From: Shewanella marinintestina
GTDB taxonomy: Bacteria; Pseudomonadota; Gammaproteobacteria; Enterobacterales; Shewanellaceae
DNA: 64,000 nt
Assembly: GCF_023283845.1 (NCBI RefSeq)
Contig: NZ_JAKILC010000007.1
Location: 186,001 to 250,000 of the forward strand
Direction: 5' to 3'
Under the pieces are notes generated by a model. It saw only the letters and a list, made by a program, of their open reading frames with translations, did no database searches and was not told the origin of the DNA. A program made the translations under genes and the position numbers. This document shows positions 16,599 to 25,630 of this stretch, piece after piece (the first letter of the stretch is position 1; the number at the start of each line of letters is the position of its first letter).

Positions 16599-18026
16599 TT
16601 AGCGTAGAAAGAACTTCATCAACATACGTTGGATAAAGCCACCGTATGGTGGGTGCACCAGTTTACCAGTATTGAGGAACTTGCCTCTACTTAGTACGGT
16701 TTTAGCGTGACTTAACGTTAAGAATCCTTCTTTACCATGATAATGACCCATACCAGATGGGCCAATACCACCAAAAGGTGCGTCATCAGCCGCAACATGA
16801 AATACGGTTTCATTAATACAAACACCGCCAGAGTGTGTGTGTGCCAGTACATGTTTTTGAACCTGGCTATCAAAACTCATTAGGTATAGCGCTAATGGGC
16901 GTGGTCGCTGATTAACATAGGCAACCGCTTCATCTAAAGTATCGTAAGGAATTACAGGCAATAGCGGGCCAAAGATCTCTTCTTGTAGTAGCAACATATC
17001 ATCAGAGCTGTTTTCAATAAGTTGAGTAGGGACTTTACGTTTGTCGCTATTAATGGCTTCATCATTAGCACTAGTAATTGTTGCGCCTTTGGCTTTAGCG
17101 TCGTCAAGTACGTGCATAATGCGATCAAATTGACGTTGATTAATCACACTGCCGTAATCTTGGTTGTCGCTAACTTTGCCATACATGCGACTAAATTTAG
17201 TCTTATAGGCTTGAATAAAGCTATCGACTTTAGTGCGCGGAACGAGTACGTAGTCTGGTGCAACACAGATTTGCCCTGCATTAAGACATTTGCCATAGAT
17301 CATGCGCTCTACGGCAATATCCATATCGATATCATTAGCGATAATCACTGGTGATTTGCCACCAAGCTCAAGTGTTACTGGCGTGAGGTTGTCTGCAGCA
17401 GCACGCATCACGTGACGGCCTACGGTAGTGGAACCTGTAAACAGCAAATGATCGAAAGGCAGTGATGAAAACTCTGCGGCAACGTCTGCTTCACCTTCGA
17501 TACACACCACGTGGCTATCATCGAAGATGCTACTAAGCATCGCTTTAATGACCTGGTTTGTTTCTGGGGTAAATTCAGACAGCTTAATCATTGCGCGGTT
17601 ACCCGCAGCGAGCGCTGTAATAAGCGGTCCTACAGATAACATAATCGGGAAATTCCACGGTACTATGATGCCAATAACACCTAACGGTTGGTAATGAACT
17701 TTTATTTTGGCTGGTGCCAACAGTAAACCTGCGTGGCGAGAACTAGGCTTCATCCACTTTTTTAAGTGTTTTAAGCTGTAATTGATATTATTAATGCAGG
17801 GCATGATATCTGAGATCATGCTGTCATCGACTGAGCGGCTCCCATAATCACGGTTGAGCGCTTGGACTAACTCTTCTTGGTAAACCAATATTGCCGCTTT
17901 TAGGCTCTTAAGGTGCTCGATTCTGGCGTCATATGCTGGTGTTGGTTGTGCCATATAACTGCTACGCAGTTTGACTAACACTTGGCTAAGCGGTACCGCT
18001 GTTTGATTATCAATATGCATATTCAT
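16599..18026 (-). CDS. Coniferyl-aldehyde-dehydrogenase-like (class 3) aldehyde dehydrogenase
   Basis: A 475-residue NAD(P)-dependent aldehyde dehydrogenase: glutamate in LELGGKSP, FTGSTTVGRHVM for cofactor binding, and the nucleophilic Cys in NAGQICVAPDYVLVP. The C-terminal PPYGGFIQRMLMKFFLR tail is typical of the class 3/fatty aldehyde group that includes coniferyl aldehyde dehydrogenase. Co-transcription with a TetR gene suggests induction by toxic aldehydes. The natural substrate is not readable from sequence, and the coniferyl label is a family name. GGAG lies 8 nt before the ATG. Confidence 0.92.
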   Translation of the reverse strand: MNMHIDNQTAVPLSQVLVKLRSSYMAQPTPAYDARIEHLKSLKAAILVYQEELVQALNRDYGSRSVDDSMISDIMPCINNINYSLKHLKKWMKPSSRHAGLLLAPAKIKVHYQPLGVIGIIVPWNFPIMLSVGPLITALAAGNRAMIKLSEFTPETNQVIKAMLSSIFDDSHVVCIEGEADVAAEFSSLPFDHLLFTGSTTVGRHVMRAAADNLTPVTLELGGKSPVIIANDIDMDIAVERMIYGKCLNAGQICVAPDYVLVPRTKVDSFIQAYKTKFSRMYGKVSDNQDYGSVINQRQFDRIMHVLDDAKAKGATITSANDEAINSDKRKVPTQLIENSSDDMLLLQEEIFGPLLPVIPYDTLDEAVAYVNQRPRPLALYLMSFDSQVQKHVLAHTHSGGVCINETVFHVAADDAPFGGIGPSGMGHYHGKEGFLTLSHAKTVLSRGKFLNTGKLVHPPYGGFIQRMLMKFFLR

Positions 18027-18056
18027 TAAACGAGCTCCAAAAAAGTTCTTTAATTT

Positions 18057-18106
18057 ACCGACTGATTAGTCGGTCTAACTATAATGAAGTTTTTATTAAA
18101 GATCAA
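18057..18106 (-). promoter_or_regulatory. Sigma-70 promoter and TetR operator of the aldehyde dehydrogenase operon
   Basis: On the minus strand TTGATC (18101-18106) and TATAGT (18078-18083) are separated by 17 bp. Immediately downstream, ACCGACTGATTAGTCGGT (18057-18074) is an inverted repeat with 7-bp arms at the expected transcription start, an arrangement typical of TetR repression. Confidence 0.7.
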
Positions 18107-18194
18107 ATAGCCACAGAAAGTGTGATGTAGATCAAATTCAAATATCGTCAGAGTTCTAAAATTGAGTTAGAGAGCAATCTATGGAGATAAGCAA

Positions 18195-18575
18195 ATGGCT
18201 AATGAAACACATGGCATATCAATAGGAATTGAGCGCAGTGGTAGCAAGTTTTATATGACTTTTGTTGCCGTTGGTAAGTTAACTCATGAAGACTATGAGT
18301 ACATGGTTCCTATGCTGGAGTCGGCAATTGCAGGTGTCGAAGATCCTGAGATAAATGTGCTTGCAGATATCAGTGAGTTAGATGGCTGGGAGTTGCGAGC
18401 AGCATGGGACGACCTGAAAATAGGCATTGATCATGGTAAAGCATTTGAAAAAATAGCTATCGTTGGTGAGGGCAGGCTACAAGAGTGGATGGCTAAAATA
18501 GCGGACTGGTTTACTCCCTACGATGCTAAGTTTTTTGATAGTAAAAAAGAGGCACGAGAGTGGCTTAATGACTAG
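18195..18575 (+). CDS. SpoIIAA-like (STAS-fold) protein
   Basis: A 126-residue cytosolic protein with the SpoIIAA-like pattern: a central NVLADISELDGW strand-turn, a following helix with AAWDDLKIGIDHG, and a C-terminal KEAREWL helix. Such proteins are common in gammaproteobacteria and may bind lipids or act in stress response; no specific role is known. It stands alone upstream of two universal stress proteins, with AGATAAGC before its ATG. Confidence 0.85.
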   Translation: MANETHGISIGIERSGSKFYMTFVAVGKLTHEDYEYMVPMLESAIAGVEDPEINVLADISELDGWELRAAWDDLKIGIDHGKAFEKIAIVGEGRLQEWMAKIADWFTPYDAKFFDSKKEAREWLND

Positions 18576-18704
18576 TCTTATTGAGTAGAGGAAGTGAATA
18601 AGCGGGTAGTTTTTTAACGCTATAATGCGAGCTTTAGATTACGACATAGCGAAATTCACTATGGCGAAAATAAGTGAATAGATTATTGTTTGGAGGAAGT
18701 GGTT

Positions 18705-19136
18705 ATGCGTACACGTCAAATCTTATGTCCAACAGACTTTTCTGAAACAGCTTCCCATGCTCTTAAGTATGCGATTGAAATGGCGAACTTATATCATGTG
18801 GGTCTGCGTATAGTGCATGTTATCGAGCAGCCTGTTGGCGTTGATAATTATCAGATCCTCACCGTTACACCACAGGAATTGGCACAAAGCATGGAAGATA
18901 GTGCAGCAGAAAATATGAAAACGCTATTAACTGAGTTAAAGAGCGAGCTTTCAGTGGAATCTGTTATTCGCCACGGTAGTGCGACTGAGCAGATTTTAAA
19001 AGAAGCTGAAATGTCGGAGGTCGGCATGATTGTGATTGCTAGCCATGGCCGCACCGGACTTTCTCACTTCTTACATACTAATGTTGCTGAAGGAGTGGCA
19101 AACCGCGCAGAATGCCCTGTATTAGTGGTTAAGTAA
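18705..19136 (+). CDS. Universal stress protein UspA family (copy 1)
   Basis: A single-domain UspA protein of 143 residues with ILCPTDFSETASHAL at the N-terminus and the ATP-binding motif IVIASHGRTGLSHFLHTNVAEGV near the C-terminus (G2xG9xGS/T-like). An in-frame TTG at 18690 extends the frame, but GGAGGAAG (18692-18699) is 5 nt before the ATG at 18705 and the next gene starts with the identical MRTRQILCPTDFS, so the ATG is the start. Likely an ATP-binding stress protein. Confidence 0.93.
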   Translation: MRTRQILCPTDFSETASHALKYAIEMANLYHVGLRIVHVIEQPVGVDNYQILTVTPQELAQSMEDSAAENMKTLLTELKSELSVESVIRHGSATEQILKEAEMSEVGMIVIASHGRTGLSHFLHTNVAEGVANRAECPVLVVK

Positions 19137-19259
19137 GACGTTAGTTTGCTTATTATTGAATGAGTTTTATCGTGTTGTTCGTTTTGTAAGAAGCTGTTTT
19201 TTTTAATAGCTTTATTTATTGACCAATCGAGTCCAATTTGACTCGATTGAGGAGAACTT

Positions 19260-19703
19260 ATGCGTACCCGACAAATTTTATGTCCAACTGATTTTTCCAA
19301 AACAGCTTCTCATGCGTTGAGTTACGCCATCGAGATGGCAAACCTTTATGGGGTTAATTTACGCTTAGTCCATGTTATGAGTGAGCCGTTTAGTGAATAC
19401 CATTATGGCATTGCGGTTGAATCAGTTGAGCAACTTGACCTGCAAATAGAATCCGCTGCTGATGAAAACCTAGATAAACTCAAATCTCAAGTCCAGCAAG
19501 AGCTTAATCATGGCTTGGCAGTGCAAACTGTATTGCGTAAGGGCGACACATTAGACCAAATTTTAGAAGAGGCTGAGGTCGGTGAAATCGGCATGATAGT
19601 CATTGCTAGCCATGGTCGTCAGGGAATTGCACATTTGCTCAATCCTAATATTTCAGAAGCATTAGCAAATAAAGCTAAGTGTCCTGTATTGGTGGTGAAG
19701 TAA
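19260..19703 (+). CDS. Universal stress protein UspA family (copy 2)
   Basis: A paralogue of the preceding gene with the same start MRTRQILCPTDFS and the ATP-binding IVIASHGRQGIAHLLNPNISEAL. A strong GAGGAGAA ribosome site precedes the ATG. The two lie 123 bp apart in tandem and clearly arose by duplication; the middle sections have diverged, so they may bind different partners. A strong terminator follows. Confidence 0.93.
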   Translation: MRTRQILCPTDFSKTASHALSYAIEMANLYGVNLRLVHVMSEPFSEYHYGIAVESVEQLDLQIESAADENLDKLKSQVQQELNHGLAVQTVLRKGDTLDQILEEAEVGEIGMIVIASHGRQGIAHLLNPNISEALANKAKCPVLVVK

Positions 19704-19753
19704 TTGTATTGACGCGTTAGCGAACAAGCAGCGTTTTTTTATACGCTTTAAAC

Positions 19754-19784
19754 AAAAAGCCAGTGCTGTAAGCACTGGCTTTTT
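19754..19784. terminator. Bidirectional terminator between uspA copy 2 and DUF924
   Basis: AAAAAGCCAGTGCT-GTA-AGCACTGGCTTTTT is a perfect stem with A and T tracts on the two sides, serving both convergent genes. Confidence 0.9.
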
Positions 19785-19812
19785 AGTTTGGTAAGAGCTA
19801 CGTCTACATGCG

Positions 19813-20385
19813 TTAAAAACTAGAACCTGGTTGTTCTAAAAATGCAACTTCAGCAGCGGTTGATGTCCTGCCTAAAATGGCATTGCGGTGTGGGTAGCGA
19901 CCAAATTGATCGATAATCGCTTTATGTCTGAGTTCGAAGTCTAAATTCCCTTGTGCAGCTTCTCGGCCGAATAATCTTACGGCGACGTCATGCACCACTT
20001 TAGATTCACTGTGCATATAAGGCATAAACAAAAAGGGGACTTGTTTGGCTTTTAGCTCTGAATCGATATTGAGCGCTACGGCTTCTTGGGCGAGGGCCAA
20101 CGCTATTGGGTCCGCAGCAAATGCTTTAGGTGTATCACGGTAGATATTGCGAGAGAATTGATCTAACACGATGATCTCTGCCAGTCTGCCTTCAGGAGTT
20201 GCCCGCCAATGGTATAACTCCCCTTGAATAGCTTGCTCTAAAAGCCCGCCAAAGCGCTGTTTGATTAAGCTGTCAAACTCGACATCTTTAACCCACCATT
20301 GCTTAGGTTCAATCTCTTCAAACCAAAAATGAATGATCATGTCTGGGGTTATTGGTTTTGCTAATGTGGGAGTGATTTGAGTCAT
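19813..20385 (-). CDS. DUF924 family protein
   Basis: A 190-residue protein with the DUF924 hallmarks: IIHFWFEEIEPKQWW at the start, EIIVLDQFSRNIYRD and FLFMPYMHSES in the centre, and RFGRYPHRN-like FGRYPHRNAILGR at the end. The fold is an all-helical TPR-like one; no activity is established. It starts 2 bp after the PH-domain gene stop and is therefore probably cotranscribed with the two PH-domain genes upstream. Confidence 0.92.
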   Translation of the reverse strand: MTQITPTLAKPITPDMIIHFWFEEIEPKQWWVKDVEFDSLIKQRFGGLLEQAIQGELYHWRATPEGRLAEIIVLDQFSRNIYRDTPKAFAADPIALALAQEAVALNIDSELKAKQVPFLFMPYMHSESKVVHDVAVRLFGREAAQGNLDFELRHKAIIDQFGRYPHRNAILGRTSTAAEVAFLEQPGSSF

Positions 20386-20387
20386 TG

Positions 20388-21905
20388 CTATATCCAGTTT
20401 CGGTGGTCGTTATGAATAAGCGCAAGCGATTGCTCGGCAATAGCGCGCGCGGCAATAATAGAAATGTAAGGCAAGGTTACTGTACCACTCGCAAGGCCAA
20501 TTTCAAGGTTTGCTAAGCCACTGCGTTTTTGATTAGGTGATTGTGAAATCGCAACATGTTGCACCTTACTCAGTGCGATAAGTTGCCAGCTATGGCCAAG
20601 CAAGCCTGAGTGGAACCACAAATTATCCCCCTCTAGCGCATAGCCGTATTGGCGGTACTTGAGATAAATCCCTAAACAAAACAGCATCGCAGCAATCCAA
20701 AGAATATCGGTAAATAGGTTCAAGCCTAAAAAGTAGGTGTTAATCGCAGGGACTAATAGTGGTAATAAACCACGACGCCAATACCAGCCTAAGTGGATCC
20801 TTTGGTAACGCTTAGGTAAGGTTCGTGCTGTTGCCTCGATGCCTTTAAGCTTAGGGAGTAACTCACCAATATCGCTGCGAGACATACTCGGTACCAACAT
20901 ATTGGTATTACCTTGAGCCTCAATTTCATGGCCTTGAACTTGTTTAAAGTAAACGGTCCAGAGCTTTAGTAAGCGGCCTACAAGTGGTTGATAAAATTTA
21001 ACGACTTGAATGCGCTTAATTGCCAAAGCATCGTTTTGTTTGGCGATTATGCCGCCTGTACGATGTAGGGTATTACCACTACGACTGAGTTTATAAGGGA
21101 AGTATTTCAGCACTGCAGAAATAATAGATAGAATTGAAAAAAGGAGGTAAAACACGATTAAAGCCAGGCAAGCGAGTAACAGCTGCAACACAATACTACT
21201 GCTAAGGTTCGTTTCATACCATGCTATGAGCGTCTGTACTTGTTGCAAGTTTTCCATCGACTCCCAGTCTAGTTGACCAAAAATGGGACCAAGAATGACC
21301 GCTAACCAAATGGCGTTATTTTGGTAAAGACCAAATAGCAGTAGTTGTTTTAAGCTTTTACGGCTAACGGTATTAACCTGTTTCACTGAATTTTGGTTTT
21401 GAGACTCATGGCTGAGCTGAGTACTAGATTGATGATGGGCATCATGCTCTGCCATGAGTTGCTTTTTTAGGGTTAGGGCATCTTTGTAGTCAAGGGCCGA
21501 TAGCTCTGCCTCATTACTTTTGGAGCCGGCTGTTTCTACAATAATTCGATATAACCCCATAGGCCGAAAATATAGGGGTTGCTCTAAACGAACGTTTTGG
21601 ATTTTAGCAAATGGCAGCTCGTCGGCTTTCTTAAAGATAATGCCATGTTTGATAATGAGCTTATCGGTTTCGACCTTAAAGCTAAACTTGAGCCACTGCA
21701 GTACACTAAATGCCAAGATAGCGCCAATAACACCAACAGCTGCTACGATAACCCAGGGACTGCTAAAGCCCTTTTGCCAACCAGCATAAACAACAGGAAT
21801 AATGGCATAACCACTGCTAAATAAGTTTTTGGCAGCCATTAAGGTAAAGCTGATAATCGACCAAGCTGAGAGTGATGACCAATCGGTAAATTTATGCGTC
21901 ATCAT
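20388..21905 (-). CDS. Multi-pass membrane protein with bacterial PH domains (YdbT-like)
   Basis: About 505 residues with pairs of membrane helices alternating with three bPH2 domains, the YdbT arrangement; the first PH core includes VETDKLIIKHGIIFKKADELPF and NVRLEQPLYFRPMGLYRIIVET. The open frame extends to 21974, but an ATG-ATG pair at 21905/21902 follows AAGG at 5 nt and overlaps the end of the upstream PH gene by 14 bp, the usual sign of translational coupling. In Bacillus, related proteins affect antimicrobial-peptide resistance; a role here is unproven. Confidence 0.85.
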   Translation of the reverse strand: MMTHKFTDWSSLSAWSIISFTLMAAKNLFSSGYAIIPVVYAGWQKGFSSPWVIVAAVGVIGAILAFSVLQWLKFSFKVETDKLIIKHGIIFKKADELPFAKIQNVRLEQPLYFRPMGLYRIIVETAGSKSNEAELSALDYKDALTLKKQLMAEHDAHHQSSTQLSHESQNQNSVKQVNTVSRKSLKQLLLFGLYQNNAIWLAVILGPIFGQLDWESMENLQQVQTLIAWYETNLSSSIVLQLLLACLALIVFYLLFSILSIISAVLKYFPYKLSRSGNTLHRTGGIIAKQNDALAIKRIQVVKFYQPLVGRLLKLWTVYFKQVQGHEIEAQGNTNMLVPSMSRSDIGELLPKLKGIEATARTLPKRYQRIHLGWYWRRGLLPLLVPAINTYFLGLNLFTDILWIAAMLFCLGIYLKYRQYGYALEGDNLWFHSGLLGHSWQLIALSKVQHVAISQSPNQKRSGLANLEIGLASGTVTLPYISIIAARAIAEQSLALIHNDHRNWI

Positions 21906-22725
21906 TGCGACCTTGCTGCAAAGCCGTGCTGTGTTTAAAAGGCTTTTCTTCAGACAATCCCTCTTTAGCCTCAAGTGGATTACTCGTGTGATTGTCTGTT
22001 TCGCTTTGCTCAGTGGCAGCCGCTTTTGTGGTTAAAGCCTCAGAGACGAACTCTTCATCTTTGTCAGGCTTTAATGCTGCAGTAGTTGCTGCAGCAGGAT
22101 TGGCTTTTGCTGCTTGTGCGAGTAGGTGTTGGCGTAGATGTTCAGCTGTATCTTGCTCAATGCCGGGGAGTTCAATCTCTGCAGACCCACTGCCAGCACT
22201 GAAACACTTGATGCTAGCAAGATTAAAGTGACGTTCAAGTGGACCATGAGATAGGCTGACGTGCTGCAATCTTGAATAGGGCAACGAGGTGCGTTTTTGC
22301 CACCAAAAGCCTTTTTGCATAATTAGCTCGTGGTCACAAACTGCATATGCAAGCGATTTAGCATGTTGATAGCGCACATAGCTCACCAAGCTAATAATGA
22401 TTAACGCGCCAATGCTAACGGCTAAAATTCTTGTTAGATATAAATCACCAGGCAGAATAATGATGAGTGATGCAACTACTAGCAACAGGCAGCTAAATAT
22501 CAGGCTTTCTATATTGACTTGAGCGTAGTGATTAGGACTGACAGGCTCGAGTGGCACTTGATCGAAACTTTGCCATTGGCTTTGATGAACAGGGAGGTGA
22601 CTAGCAGCTTCAGAATTAGCTGGAGCTAAAGCTTCTGTGGTAATAACGTTGTCATTATCCTGAAAATTGTCCGTCTGTTTGGCATGCGCTTCATGCTCTA
22701 GCTTACTGTCCATGTCACTGCTCAT
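21892..22725 (-). CDS. Membrane protein with bacterial PH domain (YdbS-like), Ala/Glu-rich tail
   Basis: Residues about 1-65 are polar, two membrane helices follow (about 70-115), then one bPH2 domain (CDHELIMQKGFWWQKRTSLPYSRLQHVSLSHGPLERHF). The last 85 residues are a low-complexity Ala, Glu and Thr-rich tail, longer than in usual YdbS proteins. It is the first gene of a three-gene cluster with the YdbT-like and DUF924 genes. Confidence 0.85.
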   Translation of the reverse strand: MSSDMDSKLEHEAHAKQTDNFQDNDNVITTEALAPANSEAASHLPVHQSQWQSFDQVPLEPVSPNHYAQVNIESLIFSCLLLVVASLIIILPGDLYLTRILAVSIGALIIISLVSYVRYQHAKSLAYAVCDHELIMQKGFWWQKRTSLPYSRLQHVSLSHGPLERHFNLASIKCFSAGSGSAEIELPGIEQDTAEHLRQHLLAQAAKANPAAATTAALKPDKDEEFVSEALTTKAAATEQSETDNHTSNPLEAKEGLSEEKPFKHSTALQQGRNDDA

Positions 22726-22912
22726 GTGTCACCATTCATGTGATTGCTGCTCTTTTGTTCTAATCGACTATATCAGCATGACAGAGGTTTTCGCTATAGC
22801 GAGACATATTTGGCAACATATTGTGGTGAATGTGGCACTCAGCTACTTGTTATTTGTGCGCAATCACGTAATTTATCGGCAACTCTTTAAATAATAACAA
22901 TAGCTAAAAAAT

Positions 22913-23209
22913 ATGAGCCTCAACTTTACCGAATCTAAACAACAAAAAGCGTTTTTACGAAAGCTATATATTGCTTACTTGATTGACAGTGAAAGGCATA
23001 ACTTATTATCGCTACATAAGTTAACTAATATGCCGCGTCGAACCTTACAAGATGCTATTGCAGTATTGGGCGATTTAGCTATTGAGTGTGAGTTTATACA
23101 AGACGGCGAGCGTAATAATGCCGGTTTCTATCGTATAAACCAGTGGGGAGCCATCAACCGAGAATGGGTTGAGCTTCACCTTGCTGAGATTGAGCAGCAG
23201 CTTAGCTAA
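22913..23209 (+). CDS. Small winged helix-turn-helix protein
   Basis: A 98-residue protein with helix KAFLRKLYIAYLIDS, a recognition-like segment LTNMPRRTLQDAIAVLGDL, and a wing FIQDGERNNAGFYRINQWG. It resembles the stand-alone winged-helix family HTH_43, from memory. No Shine-Dalgarno is visible before the ATG. It is divergent from the PH-domain cluster with 187 bp between. Target unknown. Confidence 0.75.
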   Translation: MSLNFTESKQQKAFLRKLYIAYLIDSERHNLLSLHKLTNMPRRTLQDAIAVLGDLAIECEFIQDGERNNAGFYRINQWGAINREWVELHLAEIEQQLS

Positions 23210-23565
23210 GTGTTTTTAATTGGCGATACTTGCAGTCGATAAGTGATAACTGTGAGTTTCGCTAGATTATTCGCATCTATAACGCCAGCGCTCTTGCGCG
23301 GGCATCACTTTGGCTGCCAAATGGGCAACCTTAGTGCGTTAGTGAGATCTGAATATATAAACTAAGCCTTTCAAATAAGCACTTAGTGCCTCTTTTCCCC
23401 AGTAGTCTCGTATCTTGAGCTGTTAATTTATCAAGCTTAGTCAATTGTTTGAGTTATTTAACACAAAATTAAGCCTTGCTTATTACACTGCGCGATCTTT
23501 TATAATCGATGGCTGATATTAGGCGTCGGTATTTTTAATTTAATGCATATTTATAGGAGCACGGC
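23210..23565. other. 356-bp intergenic region upstream of the ion channel
   Basis: No frame worth calling. A TATAAT at about 23501-23506 with a poor -35 element is a candidate promoter for the channel gene; the remainder is featureless to me. Confidence 0.4.
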
Positions 23566-24390
23566 GTGCTTGCGAATGTTTCTGGCTTACAGTCACAACT
23601 AAAAAAAATTGATAATAGTAAGTTTTTTCAAGGCTTCATTATTTTCGTGATTGTGGTCTCTGCACTATCTATTGGTGCACATACTTACCATTTGCCGAGT
23701 TGGATGGAGAGTGGCCTTGCACTGTTAGATATTGGTATTACGGTGTTTTTTGCCATTGAAATTGTCATCCGCTTTTTAGCCAGCGATGGTCCCAAGCGAT
23801 TTTTTAGTAATGGCTGGAACGTATTCGATACCATTATTGTGGTTGGTAGTTTAGTACCAGCTGGTGGTTCGGCTATTTTACTTGCCCGTTTACTGCGTAT
23901 TTTCAGAGTATTACGTCTAGTATCTATGATCCCAGAGCTGCGAATGTTGGTTAATGCACTGCTAAAAGCCATCCCTCGCATGGGTTATATTGCATTATTG
24001 ATGTTTGTGATTTTCTATATTTATGGCGCCATAGGCAGCATGTTCTTCGCTCATGTGAATGATTTTCTTTGGGGCGATGTGTCAGTAGCTATGCTAACAC
24101 TGTTTAGGATCTCTACATTCGAGTCATGGACTTCAATCATGTACGAAACCATGGCGGTATATCCATTAAGTTGGATTTATTATTTGAGCTTTATCTTTTT
24201 AACGGCATTTGTATTTTTGAATATGATGGTGGGTGCTGTCCTTGATGTGATGACTCAAGAAACCGCGGCTATGCGCGGTGAAGAAGAGGCTAAAGCACCT
24301 GAAGAACTACCAGCTAGTGCAGCTGATGTCGCAGAGCTAAAAGTGCAGATTGAGGAACTTAAAGGCCTATTGCTTAATAAAGCCAGCTAA
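23566..24390 (+). CDS. Voltage-gated sodium channel, NaChBac type
   Basis: A 274-residue six-helix ion transport protein. S4 carries regularly spaced arginines (LLARLLRIFRVLRLVSMI), and the pore loop reads TLFRISTFESWTSIMYE; the FESWTS filter corresponds to the LESWAS filter of NaChBac, giving sodium selectivity. The C-terminus is a polar neck and coiled coil (DVAELKVQIEELKGLLLN) for tetramerisation. The start is GTG, preceded by TAGGAG at 7 nt. Homologues occur in marine and alkaliphilic bacteria and link to motility and pH homeostasis. It is followed by torF but is not part of the tor system. Confidence 0.92.
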   Translation: MLANVSGLQSQLKKIDNSKFFQGFIIFVIVVSALSIGAHTYHLPSWMESGLALLDIGITVFFAIEIVIRFLASDGPKRFFSNGWNVFDTIIVVGSLVPAGGSAILLARLLRIFRVLRLVSMIPELRMLVNALLKAIPRMGYIALLMFVIFYIYGAIGSMFFAHVNDFLWGDVSVAMLTLFRISTFESWTSIMYETMAVYPLSWIYYLSFIFLTAFVFLNMMVGAVLDVMTQETAAMRGEEEAKAPEELPASAADVAELKVQIEELKGLLLNKAS

Positions 24391-24416
24391 GGCTGCAAAG
24401 TCTGATTATCACGGTC

Positions 24417-24457
24417 ATTCATATTTTTTCATAATGTTGGTTTTTTAATTCATATTT
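24417..24457 (+). promoter_or_regulatory. Paired TorR boxes upstream of torF
   Basis: ATTCATATTT occurs at 24417-24426 and again at 24448-24457, 31 bp apart, with a degenerate TTTCATAATG between (24427-24436). This is the core of the E. coli tor box CTGTTCATAT. The same decamer and the same 31-bp period occur upstream of torE. Confidence 0.65.
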
Positions 24458-24486
24458 ACTCTCAAGGTTGTTAATAACTTGAGAGT
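24458..24486. terminator. Stem-loop downstream of the ion channel gene
   Basis: ACTCTCAAG (24458-24466) and CTTGAGAGT (24478-24486) form a 9-bp stem just after the TorR boxes. There is no T tract. It could be a weak terminator or a structural element in the torF promoter. Confidence 0.35.
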
Positions 24487-24646
24487 AAGCTCTAACCAAA
24501 TTTAGATACAAGCTTAGATGAAAACCTAAATTGTAAACTTAGGTGAAACTATAGATTAGTATGAGCTGATATTGCTAAGCTTAGCTAAATCTATGAATCG
24601 CTTAGGTTGAACATTTAGATTAATAACTTAGATCGAAGATATTGGG

Positions 24647-25393
24647 ATGATGATTATGAAATTTACACATGCAATTATGCTTGGTAGCTTAGTTATGGCT
24701 GGTATGGGCTCTGCTGTAGCAGCAGATGACAACGAGTTACTAGGTGGCCAAATTAGCGGTAATGTTAAGTTTGCAACCGACTATGTATTCCGTGGTGAAT
24801 CTGAAACTATGGACGGTGATGTGCCTGTAGTACAGGGTACACTTGGTTGGGCGAATGATGACGGTTGGTACACAGGCGTATTTGCTTCAAACATTAAGTT
24901 TGCTGATCCTAACCTTGAAATTGTTACCGCACCTTACATTGGTAAAGCGGGCGCATTTGGTGACAGTGGCTTTACTTATGATGTAATGGTGTTTTCATAT
25001 CTTTATCCAGGTGCATCTTACTCAAACTATACAGAGCTTTGGGTGCGAGTAGCTAAGCAGTTTGGCCAAGCAAATATTCAATTAGAAGTCACGCCAACAT
25101 TAGATGATTGGTTTGGTGTTGATGGTTGGCAAGGTGTGAACTACGCGGTTCACCCGAGCTATGATTTCAATAATGGTGTGAAACTATCTGGTTCATTTGG
25201 TTACCAAGACCTTGATGGCGAAGGTGCTGAAGGTTGGACACACTGGAACTTAGGTGTTGAAGCTAATTATGTTGGTCTAACATTTGACTTGCGTTATCAC
25301 GGAAGTTCAGTAGATAACACACACTTAGTTTACGGCACCCAAACAGAAATCTTTGATGACCGTGTTGTATTTGGTGTTAGCAAGAGCTTCTAA
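24647..25393 (+). CDS. torF: TorF family putative outer-membrane porin
   Basis: A 248-residue protein with a Sec signal peptide (cleavage about after SAVAADD) and beta-rich sequence of the TIGR02001/Gcw_chp family: NVKFATDYVFRGESET, GWANDDGWYTGVFASNI, and a final VFGVSKSF with C-terminal Phe. The family is annotated TorF because it was found beside Shewanella tor genes. Two TorR boxes lie about 190 bp upstream, so it is presumably induced by TMAO and may help TMAO cross the outer membrane, though this is inferred. Three in-frame ATGs (24647, 24650, 24656) leave the start ambiguous. Confidence 0.85.
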   Translation: MMIMKFTHAIMLGSLVMAGMGSAVAADDNELLGGQISGNVKFATDYVFRGESETMDGDVPVVQGTLGWANDDGWYTGVFASNIKFADPNLEIVTAPYIGKAGAFGDSGFTYDVMVFSYLYPGASYSNYTELWVRVAKQFGQANIQLEVTPTLDDWFGVDGWQGVNYAVHPSYDFNNGVKLSGSFGYQDLDGEGAEGWTHWNLGVEANYVGLTFDLRYHGSSVDNTHLVYGTQTEIFDDRVVFGVSKSF

Positions 25394-25416
25394 TCTCACC
25401 TGTTAGGTCCCCCTTT

Positions 25417-25447
25417 AAAAGCCAGCTTTTTAAGTTGGCTTTTTTAC
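25417..25447 (+). terminator. Terminator after torF
   Basis: AAAAGCCAGCTTTTTAAGTTGGCTTTTTT gives an 8-10 bp stem with one mismatch and a T tract. Confidence 0.75.
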
Positions 25448-25630
25448 ATCTGGCTTTTATCTATTATCTCTTTGACTTTGTTGCGATTTAATACTTGCGA
25501 ACGCAACTGCTCGCTTTACGTGCTAACTTGTGTATATTATGTGCCGCATTTACTGCTAATCACGGCTTGATTATGATTGGTATAAGTAGACACTTTTATA
25601 GATAAAAGCGGTTTAGGGTTGAGGTAATAT

